DNA from: Adiantum capillus-veneris
Lineage: Eukaryota > Streptophyta > Polypodiopsida > Polypodiales > Pteridaceae
DNA: 64,000 nt
Direction of reading: 5' to 3'
Assembly: GCA_014529385.2 (NCBI GenBank)
Contig: CM043951.1
Coordinates: forward strand, 107,825,884-107,889,883
The first letter of the stretch is position 1. Each line of letters begins with the position of its first letter. Below the pieces are notes generated by a model that was not told the origin of the DNA, made no database searches, and saw only the letters and a program-made list of their open reading frames with translations. The position numbers were made by a program, and so were the translations under genes. Positions 55,312 through 64,000 of this stretch are shown here, in pieces.

Positions 55312-56126
55312 CCCGGCTTTCTCCCCGTGTGTGGGCGGAGTGGGCGTGTAAGCGAGAGACAGAAGCGAGTTATAGAAAGCCATAACCTGGTCCCTCACCC
55401 TTTCCTCTTTTCCCTTTCAAGCCAATTGCTGTTTCTTTTAGAGACACACAATCTGCAAAGCGAACCCTACAAAGTTTATTAAGTCCGAGGTAGCTCCCCA
55501 GCAGGAAACCTCTGAAGATGGTCTTTTTCTCTCCATGGAGAAAAGCGGGTCTTCCTCCAAATTGAACAAGGGATTTTGACAGGATGCCAAATTCATGGTA
55601 GATTAGTCATGAAGCGCAAATGCCCATTCACAGAGCCAATCTAGACAAGTGGAATGTTACATGGAACGTCTGTGTTCGCGCTATTTGCAGAGGCAAACTA
55701 TTACAGACTTTGAAAATCCAAGGGCATACATCCTTGTTGCATTGCACATTATCACAGAGCTCAACTTGAGAGGTAGAGTTTTGTGCATCCAGAAAACCGG
55801 TTATCTTGCTAGCTATAAACCCACATTACAGAAATTACAGCAGTGGCACTCTGGGCAAAACTGTCTCTGAGCTCAGCCTTGGCATTTGATGATGTGCTTC
55901 GAATTAGTTAAAGAGCTGCATCACCGAGCAATTTACACAGTAGAGCAACTTTGCTAAGTCACTGCTTCTACACGAAAGCGAAATGCTGGCCCTCATGGAA
56001 GTGAGAGAGAGAATCACAAATCCATCAAGCTGCTTACAGGGTTCTCTGCTGATGTTTGTACCTCACACCAGTAAGTAAGCTGGTGTAGATGGTCATTTGT
56101 TTCAAGAGGGTTTTGCAAGAGGAAAC
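55033..56126 (+). other. Probable SCAR 5' leader
   Basis: Contains (GA)n 55278-55306, a CT-rich stretch 55393-55425, and several short upstream ATG frames (for example 55649-55870). Whether it is spliced cannot be told. Confidence 0.35.
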
Positions 56127-56281
56127 ATGCCTCTTTCCAGGTACGAAATCAGAAGTGAGTATAGCCTTGCCAATCCAGACTTATATAGGGCTGCAGAAAA
56201 GGATGACCCTGAGGGTTTACTTGAAGGAGTGGCAATGGCTGGTCTGGTTGGTATTATTCGGCAGCTTGGAGATTTGGCAGA
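56127..56281 (+). CDS. SCAR: SCAR/WAVE family protein, exon 1
   Basis: First coding exon, 155 nt: [20 protein letters not shown], then [20 protein letters not shown] and [11 protein letters not shown], with a split Glu codon at the donor GA|GTAAGA (56282). This is the N-terminal SCAR homology domain of plant SCAR proteins, which join the WAVE complex and activate ARP2/3-driven actin nucleation at the plasma membrane in tip-growing and expanding cells. The start is fixed by the conserved MPL(x)RY. No stop, frameshift or odd residue is seen. The next exon, expected to begin near FAAE, is not visible downstream, so the rest of the gene lies beyond the window, unless this is a duplicated exon. 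Confidence 0.85.
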
Positions 56282-58111
56282 GTAAGAACTTTTTAAAGGA
56301 GAATCTGCATTTAGTTTGTCATGCGCTTGACTTGTTGCATGTGGCGAGTACCCAGAATTTTCATGTTTATTTGAAGTTCTCATAGTTACAGCAAACTTTT
56401 TCAAAGTGTCCTTTTGTCTGTGTCATTCTTGTGATGAGCAACTTTTGACAATGGGGTTTCCATTTTCGGCTTGGTTTGGTTAGAAATTTTCACCTCCTGG
56501 ATGGTGCTGCTAGAGCTTTGATATTTCATAGGGAAGGATAATGACTGTGCCCGCCTGTATTTGAGGTTGCTTGGTAATGTGCGGCCATGTTCATGCCATG
56601 GTATTTTCTTTTCTGCGTTCTACCCACATGTTGCTAGACTTGCTGAGTCCCCTTGTTTCCTTCCTCGATGTCTTTAAGGAAGTAATCCAAAGCTAGCATG
56701 GTTATGAGAGGATCCCCTTCTCTTGGATCAGGTAGTCTTTTTTAAGCTATGAAACAGTGTAGAAATTTGTTTGCCTTGTCCTACCAAGGTTTAGAATGCT
56801 TGGCCAAGCTTGGAGGCAACAACAGGATTTGTCCGGACATGCAGGTCTTGTGAACAGCCTCACTATGACGCATAAATTATAATTACAAAGGATTTTCTAG
56901 TCTATGGATTGGCTTTGGATTATGGTAGCCTGTCCAGGTGGCACATCGAGCCCATGAGCACGTGATTCTCTCTCTCTCTCTCTCTCTCCGGATAGATCTT
57001 TGAGGTCTCTTGGGATAGTTTCCCACGACGTTTAAACTTCACTTCTTCTTCTTCTTCTTCTCTTTGCTTTTTCTCTCTAGATAAATTTTCTCTCTAATAA
57101 AGAGGATATTCTCTCTCTAGAGTGATGGTGCACATAGACATACACACCCTCCCACATACACATGCACTCCCATACATGTATACACATATCCACCCAAAAC
57201 ACATCCGGACATTTCTATACACGTAGATATGCACTCGGACAGATGTGTCACCTTCACATAATCACAAGCATACAGATGTGAACCATCCTACTTGCCATTC
57301 ACGGGTTGTGTTGCTCCGCTTCCACCATGGGAAAAAGAGTTAGGGAATGTAATTCAGGCTTGCTTGATATGTATACACATTTTGTGCAACGGTGGGACAT
57401 GGATGCAGGCTAATGTGGATTTTGGAGCTAGTAAGTGTGTTTTTGATGCCTGTGAGCCGGGATGCTCGAAAGTTTCCAAAGTACAAGTTTATGGGTTGAT
57501 TATGTAGTGCTCAAAATGCTCTCCAAGCGTGTTTTTATGGCTCGCTGATTGGCGGCCAGATTGGAGAGAGAAGATTTTTCGAGAGTCGAGCTTGCAGTTT
57601 TTGGATGGGCTTTGGAATTTGTGTCCGAGTGATCGAATTCAATTTGTTAGGGTTTTGGTTGATAGCCTCTGATAGCAGCTATGAGATGTGCTTTACGGTG
57701 CTTCGATTGGATTCCATTTAGGCAAGATATGCTCATTTTAGTTGAATATTGAGGAGCTGTGCAGTGTTCGGGTTTCATTAAATAGGGGAAATGCAATGCA
57801 AGGGTGTGAAAGTTTGAAGATTGCCAGTCGAATTGATGTTTGGATTGTGGGTGATGAGTTTTGGAGAATGTATTCGGGCTTTATTGCACCCGAATTTCGA
57901 AACAAGACAACTATGGCTAAAATATATATTATATTATTGAGCAGCTTTTATGCGGTGTTTGGGCGTGAAGTATGGGAGATTTTCGGGTTATCAAGCCAAG
58001 CAGTCGTAGTTGTGTTTGCCTTGGGTCTATCCATTGGGCATGTCCGTTCTATGCCGGACCACCCTTGGTGACTTGTATGAGCATATTGTTATCAACATGG
58101 AGAGCATTTCC

Positions 58112-58158
<47 letters not shown>

Positions 58159-58640
58159 CTCAGATGTCTTGTCTATTTCTACCTCAGTGATCTCTCTGCT
58201 CCACCGATCTGCCTTGTTCATGTGTTTGGCATCGCAGATGTTCTAGATTGGAGTCGAGGTACCCACCGGATCACGAGTCAGTTCTTGTCTTCATTGCATA
58301 TTCCGCTGCCACCTTTGACAGGATCCATGTCCCTACCAACTGTGCTGCATTGGCATCCTGTTAGAGTTGTAGGCTCTTTCCAAAGGTCTTGTGTTGACCT
58401 TGTTTTCACTATTGAGGAGGCACCACTTTCAAGACTGTGGATTTGGCAAGGAAAGCCACTTGTTCAATTGGAGTGGGATCCTGGTGAGTGGCAGAGTTCC
58501 GATCTAGACGAAAGGAGAAGCCGACTCCTTAACAAAAAAAAGAGCAAATTGATTGTCTCTCGGAAATTTTTGAGCTAACTTGAGTGGTTTTGCAGATATG
58601 CTATAATTGTGGACGATTACTTTCTTTCAAGAAGGGGAGA
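56282..58640 (+). other. Probable SCAR intron 1, first part
   Basis: No SCAR continuation found. Microsatellites: (CT)n 56969-56987, (CTT)n 57044-57062, (CT)n 58116-58155. The open frames 57742-58071 and 58222-58578 are unrecognised; the latter (HWHPVRVVGSFQRS, LWIWQGKPLVQLEWDPGEWQ) looks protein-coding and may be the end of the gypsy element whose LTR follows. Confidence 0.45.
58629..58640 (+). other. Polypurine tract of gypsy-type element E1
   Basis: AAGAAGGGGAGA immediately before the TGTCAC start of the LTR. Confidence 0.75.
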
Positions 58641-59337
58641 TGTCACAAAGTGTTGACTTGTCAAGCCACTGAAGAACGGAGTCAACTTGCAAATCCCGGC
58701 CGAGGGGCCTAAATCCGAGAAGCAGCAGAAGAAGTTGAAGTTCTCACCAACTTACAGATCCCCGTCAAGTGGGTCTATTTTTAAAGAAGTTCCCGCTAAC
58801 TTATGGGACCCCGTCCGATGGGGCCCAAGTGACCTAAAGAGAATAAATAAAGCAGGACCCACACACACACACAGAAGGACTTGTGATTCATTTGATGACA
58901 TGGCAGCAGGCTGTAGGGATGCCCGTGTTTTGCGTTGACTTGCTGATGTGGCAGCTTGTATGGATTTCGTCGCTTCTGCTAACTGTGCTGACGTGGCATT
59001 CTGTATGGATTTCCGTGATTTACGCTGGCTGATCAGTGCCAGCTTTTGAGATTCAAGCTTTTCATGTAAACTGCTTTTCAAGGCCAAGGGCCTTTTAATA
59101 AGTGCAGAGGGCCCAATCTCTGGCACGCTTCAACGAGAAGGTGCAGAGCGCGAGTACAAGTAATATAAAAAAAATACCGAAAGAGGCGCCAAAGTTTGGG
59201 GCCAATACTCTCTGGGGTGGAATTTCGCCACTCCGTGTTGCGTGCGCTCTCTCTCTTTCAGTTCAGTTGTTATTGAAGTGCTAAAAGTCTGTTCAGTCTG
59301 TTCTTTTCTATTGGCACGTGGTGCCCGTCTCGTGACA
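58641..59337 (+). repeat. 3' LTR of element E1
   Basis: 697 bp from TGTCACAAAG to CTCGTGACA, with matching inverted tips TGTCAC/GTGACA. Preceded by a purine tract, so it is the 3' LTR of a + strand element whose 5' part is gone or unrecognised. Its last 95 bases recur inverted at 62891-62975. The flanks GGAGA and TAGAG do not form a duplication, so it is not a simple solo LTR. Confidence 0.82.
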
Positions 59338-59900
59338 TAGAGAGCGTGCCTTCTGTGGCACATCGTAAAATGTACAACCGAACCAATAACATACCAATGC
59401 TATCACTATTGTACTCAGCTCTAGAAAACTACCAAGCTAGAGGCGCAAAAGCTACGAAGGATCGAGGAACATGAGGAGGTAGTGGGGCGCATACAAGAGG
59501 TGGAGAGGATAGAGTGTCGTGGGTGGGGGTGGTTGGGCACGGGTGTGCAGCAAGGGTGACGGTGTTGTAGTGTTCGGTGGTTGGGAGAGCGGAGGGGCTG
59601 GTAAAGAAGGCAGAGGTGGAGATTCTATCTCCATAGCTAAATGTGAGGAAGCTTTGGGTGGATGCTGCGAAGTAGAGGGTATATCCAAAAGCCAATCTAT
59701 GGCACAAATTGTAAGAGAGACAGTGGGGACCCACTTGTTGTCCACATCAAAAGCCAAGGGAAGGTACCACGATGCACATCTCTCTAACCCTTCCCTAAGG
59801 CCTCTCCGAAATGGCTTTCAAACAAATCTGCAAACTCCCTGATATCCTTAAAGTAATTGGCCATCAATTATTGTCTGCTCTTGGTAAGATATCATAGACA
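59338..59900. other. No gene recognised
   Basis: Overlapping frames on both strands (59429-59757 -, 59519-59842 +) reflect composition. The - strand may continue the decayed frame described at 59901-60640. Confidence 0.3.
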
Positions 59901-60640
59901 GCTCCCTCGTCTAGAAGGAGTAACCATGTAAAACCTGTCTTCTAAATCTGATCATGGGGGCTCTCTCTGGGTTGCGAAAAATGTGATGTGTTCCTGATAA
60001 CTGCAGGATAAGAATGTTGACACATAGTGGCCCACTCCTCAAAGAAACATCTAGAGATTTCCATGGACCAGCCGCAAAAAACTGAGGTGGCAAGATCTTA
60101 GAGAGCGCGACTTTCTGCTGGAGATTCAAAGCCTACTGAATAGTCAAAATCCTTGTAGACTCACTCTCCTGCTCCCCCCGAACAAAGCCTACTGTGAGAG
60201 GCACTTCTGACCACATCTCCAAGAGATCCAAGGCCTACTGAATTGGTCTATCCTCGGGCAACTCAAACTGCTCCTGAGCTGCCATCGACTACCGGTCCTC
60301 CTCTATCCCTCTGTCCAATCAACTGCTTTGCTACCTCTTCTCGATACTAATCCTCCTCCGAAGGTTTGTCTGTGGGTTGCTCTGCCTCTGCCAACCTCCG
60401 TCTTACTACCCTTTTGTAAACAAGGATAGGTTGTGCCTGTCCCTCTCTACCTGCCTGTCTCTGTCTCTTTATCTGTGTCTGCTCTACATTGTGTTGTTGC
60501 TCAACACTCTGCTGCTACTGACTCCGCGCAGGGTTCCGTTGTCGTACAGAACTCTGTTGTGGCTGTAAGGGTTGTCTCCTCCTTCGACTAGTCTGTCTTT
60601 GCTAGCGCCTTCTAGGGCAATTCCTCACCAAGTGCCCCCC
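59901..60640 (-). pseudogene. Gln/Arg-rich decayed frame with half a CCHC knuckle
   Basis: Read on the - strand from 60640: GHLVRNCPRRR, the second half of a CCHC knuckle, then a Gln/Arg-rich tail in the same frame interrupted by TAG codons where CAG is expected. Farther on is ALSKILPPQFFAAGPWKSLD. The first knuckle cysteines are replaced by a C/T-rich low-complexity tract (60635-60672). Probably transposon ORF1 or gag; family unknown. Confidence 0.4.
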
Positions 60641-60677
60641 TCCCCCCCTTCTCTCCCTCTCTCCCCCTCTCCTTTTC

Positions 60678-61560
60678 TTTTTTTTTTTTGGTAGAAAAGT
60701 GGTTGTATTGTGTACGTAAGAGTCCTCAGGAAATGCTCAATGGCCTATCACCTAGAGGAAGCACAAAAGAGGAGGGACAATGTGTAGGCTATGTAAACAT
60801 CAAGGCAATCTCTACGATGAATGTAGAATGAACCACTATGGGGGTGCATACTGCCATGTGATGTGATCGTGATCCTGACGAAAAAGAACCGACGACCGTG
60901 CCCATGTGTTAAGAAAGGGGCATAGATGATATTCCGTAGCCCTCGAGGAGCTAGTTGAAAAATCCCACTAACTGCGGAGAGTATGCAAGTAGTAGCTCTG
61001 TGCTGTCAAAATGGTGGATGCAGGGGAGGATTGTAAGCCTAGGATCTGGTCACATCGAGCCTTCCACATTGTCCAAAGCGTGATGGGGCATATCATGGTG
61101 AATAATGTGTCTCGTTGGCAAAAAGCCAATTTGTGACCTGCATCTGGGATAGAGTGCCTAGTCTATAATCCAAGGTAGTAAGCATGATGAGGGGATTTGT
61201 TGGCAAGCCCTAAAAAGAGGAGTGTGACCCTGGAAATTGCAAAAGCCATGCAACTGCTCCCACGTCACGAACCCATCGTGGACACCACTCTAATCAGTAA
61301 ACAAAAAACTGCTCTCCACACTGGCTGCGCAAAAGGACAGTCCCAGAAACAGTGCCTCAAAGACTCGGCCTTTGAAGTACATTGCTGACATGGCCAGTGA
61401 GTGCCGACCAAGTATCAACAAATAATCTGCATGTGCTATCATCTACATGAAAAAACATATCCTACACCTAATGCAGAAAGTCCAAATGCTTGACCAATCC
61501 GGCGTAGTAAGATTAGCCATCACACCCAGACCGCACTGATCTTCCATGGGTGTCTTGATT
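60678..61560 (-). pseudogene. LINE 3' fragment with RVT zinc-binding domain
   Basis: On the - strand, CTSKAESLRHCFWDCPFAQP followed by VWRAV (near 61385-61310) is the zinc-binding domain that ends plant LINE reverse transcriptases. ITLWTMWKARCDQILG (near 61085) is its usual follow-on (LW-IWK-RN). Stops at about 61268 and elsewhere. It finishes in an A-run on the - strand (T-run 60678-60689 on +), as expected for a LINE tail. The RT domain itself is absent (5' truncation). Confidence 0.75.
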
Positions 61561-61790
61561 CATTAAAATTACATACTTAGGCCATCTCATCCAATTAGGA
61601 ATATTCAGTAGCTTGCACATCACAATGCAACACAAATGCTCACATATGCATGCTACAAGACACAACGAACAGCGTCGCTGAGCACTCCCCCGAGACAAAC
61701 GGTCATCGGTATGAAGCTACTCAACGACTACCTCATTACTCCCCCCGCAAATAACCTAAAAAGGTCCGGGCCATGAGCTTAGAGGATTGT

Positions 61791-61992
61791 ACAACCAAAC
61801 GCTCCCCAGACATCCTGTTTGTGTCGCTCGGAGGTTTTCTAGCTTACAACCAAATGCTCCCTAGACATCCCGTCTGCGTCGTTCCGAGGTTTTCTAGCAT
61901 ACAACGAAACGCTCCCCAAACATCCCGTCTACATTGTTCCGAGGTTTTCAAGCATACAACGAAACACATCCCGTCTGCGTCGTTCTGAGGTT
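61791..61992. repeat. 55-bp minisatellite, 3.6 units
   Basis: Units start at 61791, 61846, 61901 and 61956 with ACAACCAAACGCTCCC or variants, each with CATCCCGTCT and CCGAGGTTTTC. The last unit is shortened. Confidence 0.93.
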
Positions 61993-62407
61993 GAGACAAT
62001 ACCAAAACAACATTTCTCACTCCTCCACCTGGGAGTAAAATCACCAATCATTGAAACCAATATTAAAACCAGAGAAACATTTCAAATTGGCACCAAGACA
62101 GGTTCAAAACAGATACCATCCATTTCAAACAAATTCCAAACAGGATCACCAAACAAGTTGTCAAACAGATTCTCAAACAAAATTCAAACTTAAAAAGCAA
62201 TCTCGACATCAGTTGAGCTCAAAAAGTCGACTGACTTTCCATCCTGATACTTGCACTAAAAATTAGGGTTGATTCCTTTCATAAGGTCGTAGCTGACCGC
62301 ACCATGGTCCATAAGCTGTTGGATAGAAAATGTTCCTGTGGCGGTGATAGTCCCAAGACACAGCAATCACACTGGTCCTCCAAGGTTAGTAGCTCGAAAA
62401 GAGAGAC
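61993..62407. other. No gene recognised
   Basis: A-rich stretch with CAAACAG-type words (62090-62190), then unassigned sequence which on the - strand follows the gag fragment. Confidence 0.3.
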
Positions 62408-62872
62408 CTACTGTGAGATGTCGAGGAATTTGAAGTTATAATCTTCTAGGGTTTCCATGGCAAGCATTTCAGGATACCCCACTTTGTCAGAAGTTGCACT
62501 CCGAAGGAAGATGTTAGAAAAATCATATAACTTCGAGAAAAATTTTTCTTGAAAGCTTGCCAAGTCCTTGGAGTGTGCGGCTTGGTAGCTATGGACTTCC
62601 ACCAGTGCATGGCACTGCCTCTGAGAAAAACAGCACCTCGAAACAAATCTTGGATCCTTCTCTTGCAAGTGATCTTTATGGCTTATGCCTTGAAGGACAT
62701 GAGGGGTGCAGACGAGAGCTCGCCCAATGCGCGATGAAGTAAGGGTGGAAGTGGCTAATAAGTACGGATTCAGGGCCAGATTCTTCAAGTAAAATTCCAG
62801 TAGCCTTTGGAAGTGCCGGTTTGCTCTGTCTCCTCTTTTGTAGGACCGGTATGCTTTCAGAAAAGCACACGC
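62408..62872 (-). pseudogene. Element E2 gag fragment
   Basis: On the - strand, GAVFLRGSAMHWWKSI, then TWQAFKKNFSRSYM, is the retrotransposon gag core of gypsy elements (A-x-WW...TW-x-F...F...Y). The upstream half lies in another frame (62941-62408), so there is a frameshift near 62640. It stands at the proper distance after the primer-binding site at 62875-62889. Confidence 0.7.
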
Positions 62873-62874
62873 CT

Positions 62875-62889
62875 GATGCTCTAATACCA
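62875..62889 (-). other. Primer-binding site of element E2
   Basis: TGGTATTAGAGCATC on the - strand, directly after the LTR end GTGACA. Confidence 0.75.
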
Positions 62890-62890
62890 C

Positions 62891-62955
62891 TGTCACGAGA
62901 CGGGCACCACATGCCAATAGAAAAGAGCAGACTTTTAGCACTTCAATAACAACTG

Positions 62956-62999
<44 letters not shown>
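62891..62999 (-). repeat. 5' LTR end of element E2 with (GA)n expansion
   Basis: 62891-62961 matches the last part of the 58641-59337 LTR in reverse. The short CTCTCTCT of that LTR is here a (GA)n tract of about 40 bases (62960-62999), beyond which similarity stops. Confidence 0.85.
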
Positions 63000-63002
<3 letters not shown>

Positions 63003-63102
63003 ATTTTATTTACGTCTTCAAAAGGCCAAAGAAAACTGGCCTATGAGACAGATCCATGTACAAAAATGTGAATATCCTTTGGATATCTGGTATGTGCAAA
63101 AT
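63000..63102. other. Short spacer, no gene
   Basis: Unassigned sequence between the (GA)n tract and the minisatellite; no further LTR similarity. Confidence 0.3.
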
Positions 63103-63231
63103 GATCGGGTAATAATAGCATCCGGTGTACAAAGTGTAGTGTGGTAAGTGATCGGGTAATAACAAAGCATCCGGTGTGCAGATGTGGGGGTGACCGGGTA
63201 ATAACAAAACATCCGGTGTACATAAAGAGGC
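63103..63231. repeat. Short minisatellite, three units
   Basis: GATCGGGTAATAACAAAGCA then TCCGGTGTAC, at 63103, 63150 and 63192 (spacing 47 and 42). Confidence 0.9.
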
Positions 63232-63997
63232 ATGTATGTGTGTAGTGAGAGTGAGGGGAGGAGGGAGGGGGTGGTGTGGTACATCAGCTCCATCCAGTAG
63301 TGTGGCAGGGTGTAGTATCTGGTACATCCGTGAGCCTTATGTGAGGACTCTGGCTATACCTGCCATGTCTAGTGTCTGCTCTGCCCTCCTCTGAATATAT
63401 GCTGTACGTCGATCCCTATGGCCTGGACCTCTCGTCTGTGTCTTTGAGAGGCCCTAGAGCGATATCCTGGTAGTCGTGGTCGCCGCCTAGCTCAGGCCTC
63501 CTCAGCTTGTATCAAAGTCATCCCCTGATGTGTGGATGGCTGTGGCTGCATGGGTACTCTAGCCTGGAAGTAATCTGTAAGGTGTCTGCCTGTCCGATCC
63601 TCCACCTTCCCCCGTCTGGAGGGCTCTCTCTCTATGCTGGTGCATCTCCACCAAGAGTCTCCCAACTTCCAAGTAGTCTTTGATCAATGATGTCATCACT
63701 GTCTGTAATGAGACCTCTGGCCTGTCAAATAGAGTGGGGTACCGTGATCTGACTCCGCATAGTGAGGGCATCTGCATAAGAAGTGGCTCTCACACTCTAC
63801 CTCCTACCTGCATAATCTGCATATCCTGGCCTCGCGTGGGACCCGTACTGCTCTGCCGCTCTCAATCTCAAGCTGGTGGGATGATACTCTGAGCTGTCCG
63901 ATGGCCACCCCCATGCCATGTGGTAGATATATATCCATGTAGTGGGGCCTCTGTATGAACCTGTCCTGTGTGAGCATAAGGAAATGATCTCTGTAAT
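63232..63997 (-). other. Unassigned, possibly transposon gag on - strand
   Basis: The - strand frame 63777-63559 contains VSLQTVMTSLIKDYLEVGRL, a helical stretch that could be gag-like, with stops on either side. The CT-rich composition keeps several frames open. No firm assignment. Confidence 0.25.
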
Positions 63998-64000
63998 ATG

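Noticed and set aside
56282-58640. Second SCAR exon before the E1 LTR
   Set aside because: I looked for a FAAE...HDLHEE-like reading after an AG acceptor and found none; the frames 57742-58071 and 58222-58578 do not resemble SCAR.
58641-59337. E1 LTR as a solo LTR
   Set aside because: A purine tract precedes it and no target duplication flanks it, so it is better read as the 3' LTR of a truncated element.
59338-59860. Protein-coding gene on either strand near 59.5 kb
   Set aside because: Competing frames on both strands, Pro/Ser- or Gly-rich, with no domain; composition is the likely cause.

Overview
The window is nuclear DNA of a land plant with a transposon-dominated genome. The evidence is several families of Ty1/copia and Ty3/gypsy LTR retrotransposons with plant-type primer-binding sites (TGGTATCAGAGC-like; one Athila/Tat-like TTGGCACCGTTGCC), a plant-type Helitron terminus, a LINE zinc-binding domain, very many (AG)n/(AC)n microsatellites, and a single host-gene exon of the plant SCAR/WAVE family. 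A fern or another lineage with long introns would fit, but the sequence does not settle the species.

Layout: 1-3.3 kb is a frameshifted Ty3/gypsy gag-protease remnant. 3.33-11.95 kb is a decayed copia element (family A, + strand) split by a younger, almost intact copia element (B, - strand, 4036-9216) with a perfect 5-bp target duplication. 12.82-23.76 kb is a second family-A element (- strand) carrying a 1.4-kb transposon with perfect 20-bp terminal inverted repeats, a 221-bp tandem duplication, and a third copia element (C, 17285-22872). 23.8-31 kb holds repeat-rich decay, a gypsy integrase/3' LTR remnant and large microsatellites. 32.2-35.5 kb is a truncated copia element (D), abutted by an Athila/Tat-like gypsy LTR and leader (35.5-37.7 kb). 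38.0-39.2 kb is a third, truncated family-A copy.

From 41.92 to 53.33 kb the ends look like a non-autonomous Helitron: TC...TATACTATATATGAAG at the 5' side and CAACGCGCGGGT...CTAG at the 3' side. It carries a 450-bp tandem array at its 5' end and a complete but RT-less LTR retrotransposon (44767-49494, target duplication ATTAG). That element encodes a lysine-rich CCHC protein and a long acidic decayed coding region that I cannot assign to a known family; it is the best candidate for something undescribed.

From 54.9 kb the composition changes. A TATA box and CT-rich leader precede exon 1 of a SCAR gene (56127-56281, + strand), which ends at a clean GTAAGA donor. No second exon is visible in the remaining 7.7 kb, which holds a gypsy 3' LTR, a LINE fragment, minisatellites and a gypsy 5' LTR-gag fragment in opposite orientation. 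The simplest reading is a long first intron filled with transposons. Apart from the SCAR exon, nearly all coding potential here is transposon-derived, and only element B looks recently mobile.
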